A DNA stretch of 64,000 nt. It comes from Phytophthora sp. 'mugwort' (lineage: Eukaryota; Oomycota; Peronosporomycetes; Peronosporales; Peronosporaceae). The notes under the pieces were generated by a model, which was given only the letters and a program-made list of their open reading frames with translations, ran no database searches and was not told where the DNA came from. Each line of letters begins with the position of its first letter. Positions within the stretch are counted from its first letter, which is position 1. The DNA is taken from positions 2,542,001 through 2,606,000 of the forward strand of contig JAUCEF010000011.1 of NCBI GenBank assembly GCA_033558025.1, in the 5' to 3' direction. Position numbers and translations under genes: made by a program. Positions 22,186 through 34,120 of this stretch are shown one piece after another.

Positions 22186-22431
22186 TTACTTCATTTTCCT
22201 AAGGTCCCGGCCGACCTCCTCTCGGAAGGCCTCGCCGAACTCCTTGACCTTGGGCGCGTACGTCTCGATCGAGCTCTTGAGCACGTCAGCGCCTGTGGAC
22301 GCCATAGTCTTGGCGTCCTCCACGTGGTAATGCGTCTTGAGTGCGAACCGCTGGAAGGTGCGCGAGTTAGACAGCGCCTTAACGGCCACGTCGTTGACCA
22401 CGTACGACACGAGACGCTGGAAGAACGACAT
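22186..22431 (-). CDS. Small conserved-looking protein, 81 aa
   Basis: An intact 81-aa frame with host-like, GC-rich third positions. The N-terminus (MSFFQRLVSYVVNDVAVKAL) is basic and hydrophobic and could be a mitochondrial presequence. The rest is a polar, probably helical segment (THYHVEDAKTMASTGADVLKSSIETYAPKVKEFGEAFREEVGRDLRKMK). It is divergent from the Rieske gene across 452 bp, so both may share a promoter region and be co-expressed in respiration. I do not recognise the family; good codon bias and clean ends support a real gene. Confidence 0.6.
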   Translation of the reverse strand: MSFFQRLVSYVVNDVAVKALSNSRTFQRFALKTHYHVEDAKTMASTGADVLKSSIETYAPKVKEFGEAFREEVGRDLRKMK

Positions 22432-22883
22432 GTTGGGAAGCAGTAGACTCGAAGGGCACTTGCGTGAAACAGCGGAAGTTCTCGAATGGCCTGCCCATCG
22501 CTATATTAAACGCTGTGTGGCATACGCAACTTACGTGGCATACACTGAATAGATGACGGATGATGCACTTCAATACAGCATTCACCTCTATAGACGCATC
22601 AACTGCCTCAAGCCAAGATTTTACTCTGAACGTTAGCGAACACAAGTCTACTCGCGCGTGTTTATGATCGGAGTAGGCCTCCATGGCGGCATGTCGTCGA
22701 TGCCTCAGTTTTGGACCGTTTTTCTGCCAATCGCAGTTGGTTGGACCCTCAGAATCTCACCCCTCCTTTCGCGCGACCTCCGCCCTCCCCCACGTGCGGT
22801 CTGCGTGCGGCGCTGCGTCCTTCAGGCCACACAGAGACCGACCGGCGCAGACAGACACAGCTCGTTACTCCTCGCTCGCCACC
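22432..22883. promoter_or_regulatory. Divergent promoter region between the 81-aa gene and Rieske
   Basis: The only sequence separating two divergent host genes. A CCAAT box lies at 22727-22731, about 155 bp before the Rieske ATG, followed by pyrimidine-rich sequence toward the start codon, which sits in a good context (CCACCATGATG). A mapped start site is not visible from sequence. Confidence 0.35.
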
Positions 22884-23683
22884 ATGATGCTGAAGAAGCT
22901 GAGCTCCTCTGTGGCCCCGCGCTGCATGCAGACCCTCCAGGGTGTGTACCTACCTATACTTCCATCCACACGTTGTATACACCTTACCGGTGTATAGCAC
23001 CAACTCACGAAGCAATGCGCACCGGCGGAATACGTCATCTTTGCTTACATCTATACTAACCTCTTCGCCCTCTAAATATGATCCAATCAGGTCGCGCTGC
23101 CATGAGCTCCAAGGCCGTGGCGGAGACGTACGAGTCGCCGGACCACTACTTCGAGAAGGACCGCATCGACCCCGGCGACCCGAGCAAGCGCGCGTTTACG
23201 TACTTCATGCTGGGCGGCGCGCGCGTGGCCTACGCGACAGCAGCGCGCTTGGCAGTCATCAAGTTCGTGGGCAGCATGAGCGCATCCGCCGACGTGTTGG
23301 CGCTGGCCACGGCTGAGTTCGACTTGAGCAACATCAGCCAGGGCTCGACGGTCACGGTTAAGTGGCGCGGCAAACCCATCTTTATCAAGCACCGGACGCC
23401 CAAGGAGATCGACATTTCGAACCAGGTGGACGTGAGCAACTTGCGCGACCCAGAGACGGACGCAGTGCGTGTGCAGAAGCCCGAGTGGCTCGTGGTGCTC
23501 GGTGTGTGCACCCACTTGGGCTGCGTGCCCACGTCGGACGCAGGCGAGTACGGCGGCTGGTTCTGTCCGTGCCACGGCTCGCACTACGACTTATCGGGTC
23601 GCATCCGTAAGGGCCCCGCCCCGCTCAACCTCGAGATTCCCCCATACAAGTTCATTGAGGACAACAAGATCCTATTGGGGTAA
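22884..23683 (+). CDS. UQCRFS1: Rieske iron-sulfur protein of mitochondrial complex III
   Basis: Two exons, 22884-22941 and 23091-23683, encode 216 aa. The 149-bp intron starts GTGTGT, has a TACTAAC branch site at 23054-23060 and ends CAG at 23090. The N-terminus ([19 protein letters not shown]) is a basic mitochondrial presequence. A single membrane anchor follows at about residues 60-80. The C-terminal Rieske domain has both cluster motifs, CTHLGC and CPCHGSHYD, whose two Cys and two His hold the 2Fe-2S cluster, plus the [10 protein letters not shown] loop typical of the family. The protein passes electrons from ubiquinol to cytochrome c1 at the inner membrane. Length and motifs are complete, and it looks fully functional. 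Confidence 0.97.
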
Positions 23684-24193
23684 GTAGTGCAATGACTTGG
23701 CTTTTGGCTTGGCATCTGGTGCTGCTGAGGCTGGAGAGAAACTCGCACGCGAAACGTGTCGACTTTTTTATGAGGACGTCTTCTAGGAGAGGACGCACGC
23801 GGAGGCAGCAACTGGGAGAGATAAAAAAGAAAATACCAACAGACTTTGATAAACTTACGAGAGTTTGAGAAGATGGCGGAGATCGAAGAAAGGGAGAGGA
23901 ATTGTTACACGAATGCAATGGCAGAATTGCTTGTAGACGTCCGCATGTGAGAGCTTCGGCCTGTGATGGTGGTTGTAACTTGTTTTTTAAAGGCCATGTG
24001 GTTGAAGTGCTATCGCTGTCGTTAGTTAGGCCTCAGGGCTTCATAAGTGTCACGCACTGTACATGTAGCATCCGTTTCGACAGCATTACTTCACAAATAT
24101 ATTCTGCACTATACCATATATGGTATAAATTAGTCTGTTCTTGCCAAGATCTTCTCTGCTGTCGACAGTATACAGTATATTCCCGAGCGCCTA
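23684..24193. other. No supported gene
   Basis: Downstream region of the Rieske gene, up to the TA target site of the pogo-like element. Nothing recognisable is seen. Confidence 0.4.
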
Positions 24194-26133
24194 CCGAATT
24201 TAGATCTCCTATAGCAGAGCTTACTCCTAAAGCACACCCGCTCTCAGCCAATCGCAGCACAGATTTCAATCAGCTCAGCAAATGAGATCTCCTAGAGCGC
24301 ACTGCCTGTCACCACAAAAACTGTACAATCGGAGCCAGTCACTTCGCAAAACCAGAGCGCGATGCCGCGGGCACCAGGCCAGAACGCAGGCCGCCCGCAA
24401 ATCTTTGGCGTGGGGAAGCCTACCAAGAAATTTCTGCGCATTCCTGTCTCGTACAGCTTTAAGCTAGAGGTCGTCACGTTCTATCTAGCTATGCACTCAA
24501 TGCAGGCCACCGTGGAGAGGTTCTTCCCGTCCCTGCCAACCGAGAAGCAACGCCGCAAGAAACGCCAAGTGTACACGTGGGTCAAGCAAGCTGACCTAAT
24601 TAGAGCTACGTGTGCTGGAGGCGCAGGCACTCATTTAATGATAGGAAGCTAGGGATGTCAGCATCCCTCCCACCAGAGCTTGAAGAGCGTGTTGTGCAGT
24701 GGATAAACTCACTCAGGATGAAGGCATCCTCGTGACGGGTAAAATGGTGCGCACAAAAGCGAAAAGTACTATCAAGAGGAGGCGCTGCCTCTTGGTCGCT
24801 TCCAGGCCTCCCCGTCGTGGCTCGTGGCATTTTTGAGGCGGTACCGTCTTGTCATTCGCCGCCGGACTCACGAAGGGCAAAAGACGCCCGCCGATGCTGC
24901 GGCAGTGGCAGAGAGGTTTGGTCAGGAGGTACAGCAGCGCATGCGTGAGCTCAATATTGACAAGGTACTCAACGCCGATCGAACAGGTATGTTAATGCAT
25001 GGCGACTACTTGCTAGCGGAATTCTAATTTGTGTAGCTGTCAATTGTGAGTATCTGCCTGCCCAGACTGTAGCAGCTAAAGGGACGAGACCGGTGTGGTT
25101 GAAGAGCGCGGTAAGGGGAAAGAACGTGTCACGGTGATGCTTTTGGGCGACAGCACTGATGCTAAACACGATCCCTTCCTGGTTTTCAAGACCAAGCCGT
25201 CTACAGATGCTGCGCGTGCTAAGGATAATACCGATTTTCAGCATGGCTTCGGCTGGGAGTTTGTGGAAAGCACTGAACACCTTGCAGGTTGGTGTGCAGA
25301 TTTTTGGTAATGTGGCAGGGTGGTGGAACAGTGAACTCACGATTGAGTTCCTGGTCCATCACTTCATGCACAGACCGGACATGCTTGAACCTATTCTGCT
25401 GTTGCTAGATGATTTTTCGGAGCACTGGCGCGAGGACGTTCGCATCTTCGCTCGCCTGCTCAATGTCGAGTGATGAAAGTACCGGCCGGTTACTCCTTTG
25501 CGTGTCAGCTAGCCGATATATCCTGGAACAAGCCCATCAAGGATCGGCTTCGCGCTAATTGGGGGAACCAAATGCTTCAACATCTGCGTGCGTACATGAC
25601 CAATACGGGTTTCAAGCTCCAGGCCCCGTCGCGACAGCAGCTTATCTCGTGGATCAAGAGCGCGTGGGTGGACTTATCTACTGCTACCATTGTCAGCGGC
25701 TTCACTAAAGCCAAGCTTATCCCGACTGCGTGTGCGGCTTCGCCGGAAACCCGATCGGAGGGCACGGTCCGGACTGGGAGGCGCTTTTCAAGCTGGTGAG
25801 GGAGTTCAACGCAGAGAGAGAAACACTAGAGAGACATGAGTGATTGACCCGTCCAGCGACATTGAGATGCGGGAAGACGAGGAAGTGCTAGACGGCATGG
25901 CGGCCCTGGAAGACAGCGAGGAGCTGGACGACATGGGGGCCCTGGGCGACAGCGAGGCGCTCACCGTCACCGAGTCGGTATAAGCTGACAGCAACAGCGA
26001 AGAGACTAAATGTCAATGCGAAGCTTTCCGTCCGTCAAACCAGAGAAGGGGCACACCCTGTACATCTCGTGTACAATTTCAACACGACAACTTCAACGAA
26101 TTGGTGCTCTGCTGTAGGAGATCTAAAATTCGG
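24194..26133 (+). mobile_element. Pogo-like DNA transposon, full length with terminal inverted repeats
   Basis: A 1,940-bp element. The left end reads CCGAATTTAGATCTCCTATA and the right end, on the other strand, CCGAATTTTAGATCTCCTAC; the match continues through GCAGAGC, giving about 28 bp with one indel and one mismatch. Both ends are flanked by TA (24192-24193 and 26134-26135), the expected target duplication. It encloses one plus-strand DDE_1 transposase gene with damage. The MULE begins only 26 bp to the right. Confidence 0.85.
24362..25983 (+). pseudogene. Pogo-like (DDE_1) transposase, frameshifted
   Basis: The protein starts at the ATG at 24362 (MPRAPGQNAGRPQIFGVGKP) with a helix-turn-helix N-terminus. 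A second DNA-binding part follows (WLVAFLRRYRLVIRRRTHEG, about 24815-24870). The first catalytic region is LNADRTG (about 24970), where active relatives have N-A/M-D-x-T. Then come GKGKERVTVMLL (about 25108), FLVFKTKPS, a LLLLDDFSEH segment around the second aspartate (about 25400) and GYSFACQLADISWNKPIK (about 25485-25540) around the third, and an acidic tail to the stop near 25983. At least three frameshifts separate these pieces. Decay is moderate compared with the intact terminal repeats. Confidence 0.8.
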
Positions 26134-26782
26134 TACATTAATAAAATAATTAAATGGCGTTACCGCGGCCTTAAAAACACCTGTTTACGAACGTACGACA
26201 GGAAATTATGTCAACCTTGGGCCTAAAAGCGACCGAATAGAAGCGACCGAACACAGGGTAATTTAAAATAGTTTACGCAACCAAGCAACCTCCAGCGGCC
26301 GTTGTTTCTCCATATTTAGAGATGGCGTGCACCCCATAGCACATGTACACCACACAGTAATATGCGAATCACTATTCCGGGTGTGTACCACGCTCCCCTC
26401 GGACTTGTCGTATTTCACGAAGATCCTTCTGTCGAAAGGAGAATGAACGGAAAGCGCTGGCACGGGAGCTGGTGCGCGCCTTGCTGAATTTGCGGTCTTG
26501 AAGAGCGAACTTGAGCAGCTAAATGCAAACATGGAGAAGATGCTGTGTGCGCAGATGGAGCTTCAGTCACTGCTGGAAGACCGCGGAGTGCACATCTACG
26601 AGCTGGTAGAAATGCTGGATGACGATGGCGTGGATATTGCTCAGATAGGGGCATTCTCGTTTGGTGTCCTGCTGGAAATGGTAGTGAACAGAATGAACGG
26701 TTAACGCAAATGGTTTCTGTATTAACGAGGTCAATTACAAAAAAATCTTGCTAGTGCTATCTGCATCGGAATCGGACATACC

Positions 26783-29700
26783 TCACTCCTGTGAATAGCA
26801 CATGAAGACCCATAGTATGCCCAATCGCATCGCTTTGACGTCGTTCTTGGTGACCTGGTGCTGCCGATGCTCCAGATTTCGAGTGAGGTAATTATATACT
26901 TGATATATCATCATAACACCACAACTGGAAAAGGCAGGTTGTTGTGGTACTTCAACCCACTCTTTGGGTCTACAAGGAACAAGCTTTGAGGCATTGACGC
27001 CTCGTTCCACCTCTCCACAAACCCGCGGAGGCCTTCGTGTTCTTCGCTCTCTTTGTCGTCTGCGATCTTTGCGATCCCCTCCCACACTGCCTCCATCTCA
27101 TCGTGATAATCGTCATCAATAAGGGGCTCGTACAAGTCAACATGTACATGTAGCTTCTGCTGAGCATCATTATATTGCAGACAAGCAATAATAACGCCCC
27201 AGTGATTGGCTCTGAGATTGACGGGGTGAATGATGAACTTCGTGTCTGCAAAGGTCGACTTCGGGGGTATGGGCCATCCCATAATCCATGACAGTGATGA
27301 CACCATGAAGCAATTGCCCATTGCTGCACCCATTGTTTCAAGACCGAAGTCGACTGGGCAATCCTTCAGCCACCCTCGACATAGCATTCCCACGATATGT
27401 TCAAAATTGATCCGACCTCCGCCGGAGAGAGTCACAAATTTAATGCGCAACCGGCTGGATGTAAACTTTGCAATCACTTCGTTCGCCATTACCTGATGAC
27501 GATGACAAATGCTATCCGCAGATATTCCAGCCGTATTTGTCTCGTGATCAAAGCGCTCCACGGTCGATTCAAGCATACGCCAATCTTGGTCCAGCCACTT
27601 CCTGTCTTGACACCACGACTTGCCCTTGGCCATCACAGCATAGAAACCTGTCAAACGGGCAACAAATTGGCTTGAACAATTGCACTGTTAAAGCAATTTT
27701 TATAAGCAACCTTACCCGCTGAATTTCCGCAGCTTTGGATCGCTAGATGCCAGAACATCCAGCGCGAGACCTCGCTTCTTCACTGATTCATCGAGAGCAT
27801 CGGGTTGTGCTTCAGGTTCCTGGCACTTGTCACCGCAGCTTGCATTGCTCGAACGAGATCCGGCGAGATCACAAACTTGTGCTTATAATCTGCCGGTCGC
27901 ACAAGTTCCCACTGGCACGTAATTGTGCGTGACCTCAGATACGCATCCTCGAGCTGGACGGGGTACGTTTCCAGCATTTCCACCACTAACTTTACATTTG
28001 CAGTGTTCTGTGTCCACACCAAGAGATGATCCAACGACACAGTAAGATTACTCAAGTCCGTATGCACTGCTAGACGATCTGGTCGCGGAATTTGTGTTTG
28101 ACGCAGCCGCTTCTGCGTTTTTCTCGACCTTCCTCGGCGCTTTGGTCTTGGGACATTGGTAATATCAACTTGGCGCACAAGTGGCTCTGGGAGGGCTGCG
28201 ACTTGGTCGTGATCATTGCCTTTTCTGCATTATACGCCATCTGCTTTGACCGACGGGCTGGGGTCCCGCGCTAGTGGGGCTTCTTGCTTCACATCTGTCA
28301 GTTGAGTTGGTGGGACCGCATCGTCGTCTTGGTCATCAGCATCGTCGGTCGACCCCTCCATGTAGGTGTCTTCATAAGCGTCCATGGATTTATCCGTCCC
28401 ATGGCGTCCATTGGATCCAGTGCGGAAGTCAGATCGACTTCACTTGCATTGTCGTGACCATTGCCGGCCGCACTGTTCTCACCTGAATTTTTATCATCAT
28501 TGTTGTTGGCGCGCTGGCAAGAGGCCCGACTCAAGCCTTCATCCACCGTTTCCTTCTACGCCTTAAGTTCGCTGTAGAATGCTGAGCTTGACAAGCCAGA
28601 CAAGTGATTCAACAAAGGCTCCTGCATTGCTTTTGTGTATGACTACTTCTCCGCAGACGAGAGAACCACCTGATTTGCACATTCATGTCTTCCCAGACGA
28701 ACGTATACGACCTGTTTCGGGGGATTCGATGCGGTAGCAGTGGTAGATCCATCGTCATCTTCTGGCGACCTTAGTTTCGGCGACTTATGTTGGACAGTTG
28801 CACAATTGGCCGCAAAGCATCGGCTGAAGCAGCAAGCTCATCTTTCACTTTCAACGCTGTCAATGTGTGCCTTTGTTTCGTCGACCGCCATAGTAGGAAG
28901 TATGTCAATTTGTGTTCTTCACCGGCCAAATGCATCAGGTGACAGCAAGGCAAGTGATGACTATTGTAAAAAAAATGCAGGAGCACGTTCTGCAATGGGG
29001 CGTGTTCCTGATGGATGGCCCATCACCAGTTAGTGTGACCACATAATATGGGACGCCCACACAATAGGTACGGATCGTATTTAGGAGAAAAACATTACCA
29101 ATAACTACGGATTGCACTTAGACGAGAGGCACATTTAGGTACGAATCGCACGTAAGAAGGAGACATGGCTTGAGAACCACCCATTGACTTAGGGGATGCA
29201 TTAATTAGGCAGTTTACAGGAAGTAGGAACATTGGAGCATGTTAATAAAGACTCAGTTAAAATATAACCTAGAAGTTCGCAAGTCGTGGGAACCCTGTCC
29301 CATGGACTATAGGAAAGCCAGGCTTTCTTCGTGCGATAAGAAGGCAGAGACGCAGGGCGTTTCTGTCTCGGGTAGAAGCTACGCTTCCTCAGGTCAGGGT
29401 GTGTGTGACCCCCGTCACACGTCCACTTTAACTCATCACACGTGAAAGACTGATTGAAGCAATGTACCTTCCAATGAGAAGCGCTCGAGCCGACAAGGTG
29501 GCACTTGGTGTGACTTATAAGGTTGGCATATCGTTCCCATTCCTTTTTTTACCTTCGCAAGCACGTCGGTTGACAGTCAACGCGACACACAGCTCTCAAA
29601 ACCTTAGGGACCGTTATCGGCAAGCGTGAGGTTGAGTGCTGCTGTTCGATTGCAGCGGGGCTGCGTAGCGTAGTGCGTCAGAGGAACACGTATGACTCCC

Positions 29701-31140
29701 CGAGTCTTAGCTTGGTTATCGTAACCCCTAAGGTCTCCGCAGAGGCTTAGATCTCTCTAGTATACCACTAGAGACTCAAAGAGCCAGTATTCCTAAACCT
29801 GAGGGCAATACTCTCTTTGATGCTAAAACTGATCTGTTATTTGTTTGCTTATCTGCGGCAAAGCCGCCTGTGGTGTAAATGTATGACTCTAACTACCTAC
29901 CGTAGTTAAACCTAGTCAAATGCATATCGAGTGGCCCTGTGGCCACGTATTGAAATCTCGTTAATCCAAGTGGTACCAAGTACCATTTACTACAAGGTGA
30001 CACGTAGCACGGCTACACTCGTGTTACCTTCGTGTAACCCCGTTACATCGATAGTCGAAACAACTTGATGAATGATCGTGGTTGGGTGCTGCAGTAGAAT
30101 GCCCCAGCAACATCTTCACTTGATTCCAGTTCGACTCAATCCTGCTTGTCATGGTATTCCCGCCGTGAAGTATGTGCCGCGAGCAAAGTTACCCACATGC
30201 TACAACACGAGTTCCAATTCTTCTCGAAGTACGCAAAGAAAGCCTGCCACTTGACGCCCATGCAATATAGCTTTAAGGCGTTGCAGTGCGCGTCGTACAC
30301 TCGAGCAGTACCGCTGAATTGATCAGTTGCATTCGCGTTAGATATGGTCAACAAGATCTAGCATGTTGACCATAGGCAATGACGTACCTGTAGAGCGCTT
30401 TCATTATGATACGAAGTAGATCCTCTCGCTCGGACATCTTCAGGTGATACACCGACCACTGTGTCACCATCTTCTAGTAAGAAAGTATTTTTGCCGCCGG
30501 AAATCCCTCTTCCAGCACGCGCCACTCGACAAAATGTTTGTCAATGACCACAGTAGCTATCTTTTCCCATCCGCGGTTCTTCGCCTGATATAATCCAACA
30601 CCGTAGCGATCGTCACCGCTTGCGCGTTCAGGCAGATGAAATCAATAACATGAAAGCCTCTGCCTGTTGCCGTAGTGACTACCAGGCTCCCTGGTAGAAC
30701 ACGCACAAGACAAGACAAGATACGCGAGTTGAATGCGTAAGGCTGCAGTGTCATTGATAGGGTTGTTATAAATCAACACAATGCTGCTGAAAAATAAAGT
30801 CGCCACACGAACAAACATACGCACCCAAATGATATTCGAGGTTGTTTGTGCCGTGAGTGAAATCCATCGCAAGTGTATCGCCCCAACTATCGAACATTAA
30901 CTTCTGAACCTTCATCTGCATCACGATCCCACATGTCACGTTCATTTGATCTTGAAAAACAAGTACGTCGCTGCCATCCAGTTGAGGTAGTGCGTGGAGC
31001 ATGTTTTTTAGGCGACACGGCAGAATCCTGCCCCATTTTACCCCGAATCAAATTACGTGTCTGTTGTGGCGTCACCTTGCATCCTGCAATATCAACTTAT
31101 CCACAGTAGCCGCATATTCTCCCTCTCGCGCGCAATTTCG
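26783..31140 (-). pseudogene. MULE transposase with SWIM finger and C-terminal Ulp1-like protease
   Basis: Reading right to left: an N-terminal helical part (TPQQTRNLIRGKMG, about 31070), the DDE core start (LMFDSWGDTLAMDFTHGTNN, about 30900), GSLVVTTATGRGFHVIDFICLN (about 30690), DFVEWRVLE-like sequence in shifted frame, and a helical part near 30300-30180. After the LTR comes the SWIM finger tail (FYNSHHLPCCHLMHLAGEEHKL, about 28970-28905) and a linker (28560-28300). A basic patch PKRRGRSRKTQK (about 28150) leads to a cysteine-protease domain of Ulp1/C48 type (27654-26800). The protease keeps NHWGVII (catalytic His), HVHVDLYEPL (Asp) and QQPAFSSCGVMM (Gln, Cys), the last in another frame. 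Transposase-Ulp1 pairings are known from some plant MULEs. Many frameshifts make this copy inactive. Confidence 0.8.
29400..30047 (-). repeat. LTR of a retrotransposon (probably solo) inside the MULE
   Basis: On the minus strand it begins TGTAACGGGGTTACACGAAG and ends near GTGTGACGGGGGTCACACA, giving TG..CA ends of about 650 bp. The interior is non-coding with short direct motifs. It separates the MULE DDE core from its SWIM finger, so it inserted after the MULE. I see no matching target duplication and no primer-binding site, so boundaries are approximate and a deletion derivative is possible. Confidence 0.5.
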
Positions 31141-31270
31141 AGAATGAACGGCTTTGAGCGCTCCAACTTCGTACTTAATGCACATCGTACTTAATGTGGT
31201 GATCACTGTCTTTCGAGAATGAACTGCTCTGAGCGCTCCATCTTCGTACTTAATGTGGCGATTACGGACT
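31136..31270. repeat. Tandem duplication, 75-bp unit
   Basis: Two copies of a unit starting TTTCGAGAATGAAC and containing GAGCGCTCC and TTCGTACTTAATG begin at 31136 and 31211. Within the first unit, CGTACTTAATG is itself repeated. The repeat lies at the 5' side of the MULE gene, within the element. Confidence 0.7.
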
Positions 31271-31392
31271 TAAACGGAAATTCTTTTTTTTTGGATAATA
31301 AATTACGCCTGAATTTTTTTTTTCATCTAAAGCAATCTTCGATTCCTAAAGCGACCGTACAGTACATGCCTCACCATTAAGGTCGCGGTAAC

Positions 31393-31949
31393 CAGTCCGG
31401 TTAAGAATTTCAGGAAAACCAGCATAGACGTTACGATAGAATCGTTCCAAGAAAATATTCAAAGGTCAAACAATTGCAAGGGTTAACGACCGATGCAGGA
31501 ATATGAATTCCAGCACGGCCATACTAAAGTGGAGATTGATACTGCGCAGCGTCACTTAACCGCATTGACCGGTTATCGCTACGCCGGTTCAATATTGTGC
31601 TTTTCTAAAGAGTTGCTGTTATTGCAAGTTTTGAAGAAAAAAAAAACTCAATTGAATTTGTCTCGCCGGTTCTCAAAAGCCTTTACACTTCATGTATGTA
31701 CTTGTATTAAACATTGCGAACCCATTCGTCTGTATGGAAATGGGGACTTGAGAGTCCACATGAGCTGAGCACTTGACCTGAAATTTTAATCTAAATCGGT
31801 CTTCAGCCCGTGGAAAGTTACGTAGTTGCCAAAGAGCAACTTACAATTTACCTGTAAAGTGCAAGCGAACAAGAATAGAGCCCATAAAGTAGTTCTAACA
31901 GTTCGTGAACGACAATTTTTTATCCCCAAGCCTTGCAACGTGATCGAGT
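31393..31949. other. No supported gene
   Basis: Spacer between the MULE end and membrane-LRR copy E. The open frame at 31493-31768 has no recognisable motif. Confidence 0.4.
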
Positions 31950-34120
31950 ATGTCCAGCGTTGGCCCGCCATGCGAGCTATCGCAACGAATACCCACCGAC
32001 CCACCAGACGTCATCATTCTCTCTTACGCGGTCTTCACGTTTTGGTGGCTAATTCTTCTCGCTGTACACATGGCAACTTGCGCTTACAGCGCACTTTACG
32101 CCTATTGTTACTGGAAACTCCATGACACCATGCTGAATTTGTATCTAGAATTTTACCATATCGGCATGCCCTATCCGTATCACCATACTATTGCCATAAC
32201 TTATGCCACTATGTCGACAGCTCACGGAGTTTGCATCTTGTTAATGCTGTTCAGTTTGGAGGGGCTCACTAACATTTACGCCATGGTCATACTGTAACGA
32301 AGCAAAACCTGGTACAAGACTCACAGTTCTGGTGAAATTTTACAGTAAAATCACGCATTCGTGTGGCCTCTTTGGTGTGAGAGGGACATATTTTTAATTG
32401 GCTCTCTTGTGCCGGGAAATTGTAGAGTGTGTGCTGCATACTATACAGGCATACCGCATGAGTGCACTCTTACCACGAACAATTTTGAACCGCTTTTACT
32501 CAATTTTGCTAGAGATTAATTGCTGGTCGTCTGCTACTTTCGAAATCATTTTCTCTAAGCACGACAAAGCTCGAAGGTGTTTTGCGTGTATTTCTCTCGA
32601 CTGTTTGTTGGACCTCATGGCTTGCATGGGCGTGGAGATTATCGTGTTTCTAAGTTATTGGGATGACCACGATCCAGAAACTAAAGATTTCCAGGGATTC
32701 AAATGGTACAATGACGAGTGGGTGGCTCGGTTCTCAATGAATTTCAAATCATTTTCGTTGTTTCGTTGTCCGACTTGGCGATTCGAACGATATTTTCGCT
32801 GGGTTTGGTCATCACTACGGCAAGTATGAAAAAACTGTTAAGATATCTACCTCGAAGTGGAAACAGGATTGTTCAGTCTGCAAATGCCCCGAGTGCGGCT
32901 TATGTCCGCTGTCGATGAAATAGTGAACAGATCGAGACAATATCAACTGTGATGCCTGTAGCTGTGCAAAATCAACCTCGAATGGCGATATTAAGCCATT
33001 CCGTGCGTCCAGTAAGCAAGTTATGCACTGGTACCAACAGTATTCTGATGCAAGCAGCGCATGTATTATTTGCCGTGTGGGGCGCGTTAGTGTTCGGCTT
33101 CCATATTCACGCCTCGTTACAGCCAACACTCCCACAGTGTCTCACTCAAGTCAAGCCATGGACGACCACGGAGCCGTCTTGCTATCTCGCTGGACTTGAT
33201 TGCCACACACTTGGCCTATCTGGTAATAAACACGAAGTGGAGTCGATGTGGACAATATATGACAGCTCGACTGTCGTTCAACTGCTTATTCGCCACTGCC
33301 CCGCCCTTAAGATACCTGATACGATAGCCGCGTTCCACCAACTCCGCGGAATCAAAGTGTACAATACAACGATTGTGAACTGGGCTCTATCCGCAGCAAT
33401 CTCCAGTACAAACCATCCAATAATGCCTTATTTATTTATTGTCCGTGTCAACTTCAGCGATGATCTATCACCTCCAGGTTTCCAATCCTCAGATTTCCCA
33501 AAGACAATTAATGATATTGAACTTTGTGTCACGAACTTGCGCGCAATCCCGGATGACCTGGACACCAAATGGCTTACAGGTACAGTTATTCAGCTGGAGT
33601 ACAGTCAGCTTACGACTCTTCCTTTGATATTATTGCGCCTAAAGCCGCTTTATCTGTATCTGACTGGTAACCCACTCATAGTACTGCCACCAGAGACGTT
33701 TGAGGTTGATGGTATATGATACTTCTCGGTATTAGTGGCACGAATATTCGTGAACTACCTCGAAACGTGACGCTTTTGTCTCCATCATTGAGTTTGATCG
33801 AAGTCGGCAACACCGACATCGCGTACTTTGGTCGTGGCTAGACGAGTTCATCGAACAAGCTGACTACGTCAAGTCTTTTCTAGCTACCGGTTCGACCTAC
33901 TGTGAAGACCTTAAGAAAATTATGGATGGTAGTGCCAGTTCGTTCCAGTCCCGCTTTCACCCGAGTACTCGACGATTTTAATGAACTCATCTTCACCAAA
34001 TTGGGAGGTGATCGCGCGAGCGGTAGATTGCACTACGAACGGGGACCAGTCGTTCTACCCTTTGGCGTCTGAAGACAAGATTAACGCAATCAGTTCTCCT
34101 CCTGTCCCCGTAAGCAATGA
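31950..34120 (+). pseudogene. Membrane-LRR family protein, copy E (nearly full length, decayed)
   Basis: Collinear with copy C from the first helix (LSYAVFTFWWLILLAVHM, about 32010) through YHIGMPYPYHHT, a gap near 32290-32395, QAYRMSALLPR (about 32450) and the CMGVEIIVFLSYWDD helix. The last helix is VLFAVWGALVFGFHIHASLQPTLPQCL (about 33060-33150). The ectodomain has one open frame from 32949 to 33719 with GLDCHTLGLSGNKHEVESMW and LTGNPLIVLPPETFEV, then a TGA. Further LRR-like sequence (GISGTNIRELPRNVTLLSPS, about 33727) continues to about 34120. At least four frameshifts or stops are visible. It is more diverged and more AT-rich than copies B and C, so it looks like an older copy. Confidence 0.85.

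Larger units (their letters stand above)
26159..31392 (-). mobile_element. Mutator-like element (MULE) with Ulp1 protease, carrying an LTR insertion
   Basis: Candidate terminal repeats are GTTACCGCGGCCTTAA at 26159-26174 and its near-perfect inverse at 31377-31392 (15 of 16 bases). They enclose the whole MULE reading region with a few hundred bases on each side. No 9-bp target duplication could be confirmed, so the exact ends are tentative; the repeats may extend outward. A minus-strand gene spans 31140-26783, and an LTR lies inside it. A short plus-strand open frame at 26498-26704 (coiled-coil-like) lies near the left end and is probably not a gene. Confidence 0.6.

Noticed and set aside
23087..23584. 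165-aa open frame antisense to the Rieske gene
   Set aside because: It is a shadow of GC-rich third positions; the plus strand holds a complete Rieske protein with both cluster motifs.
26498..26704. Coiled-coil-like 68-aa frame
   Set aside because: No ATG at the open start, no recognisable family, and it lies within the MULE end region.
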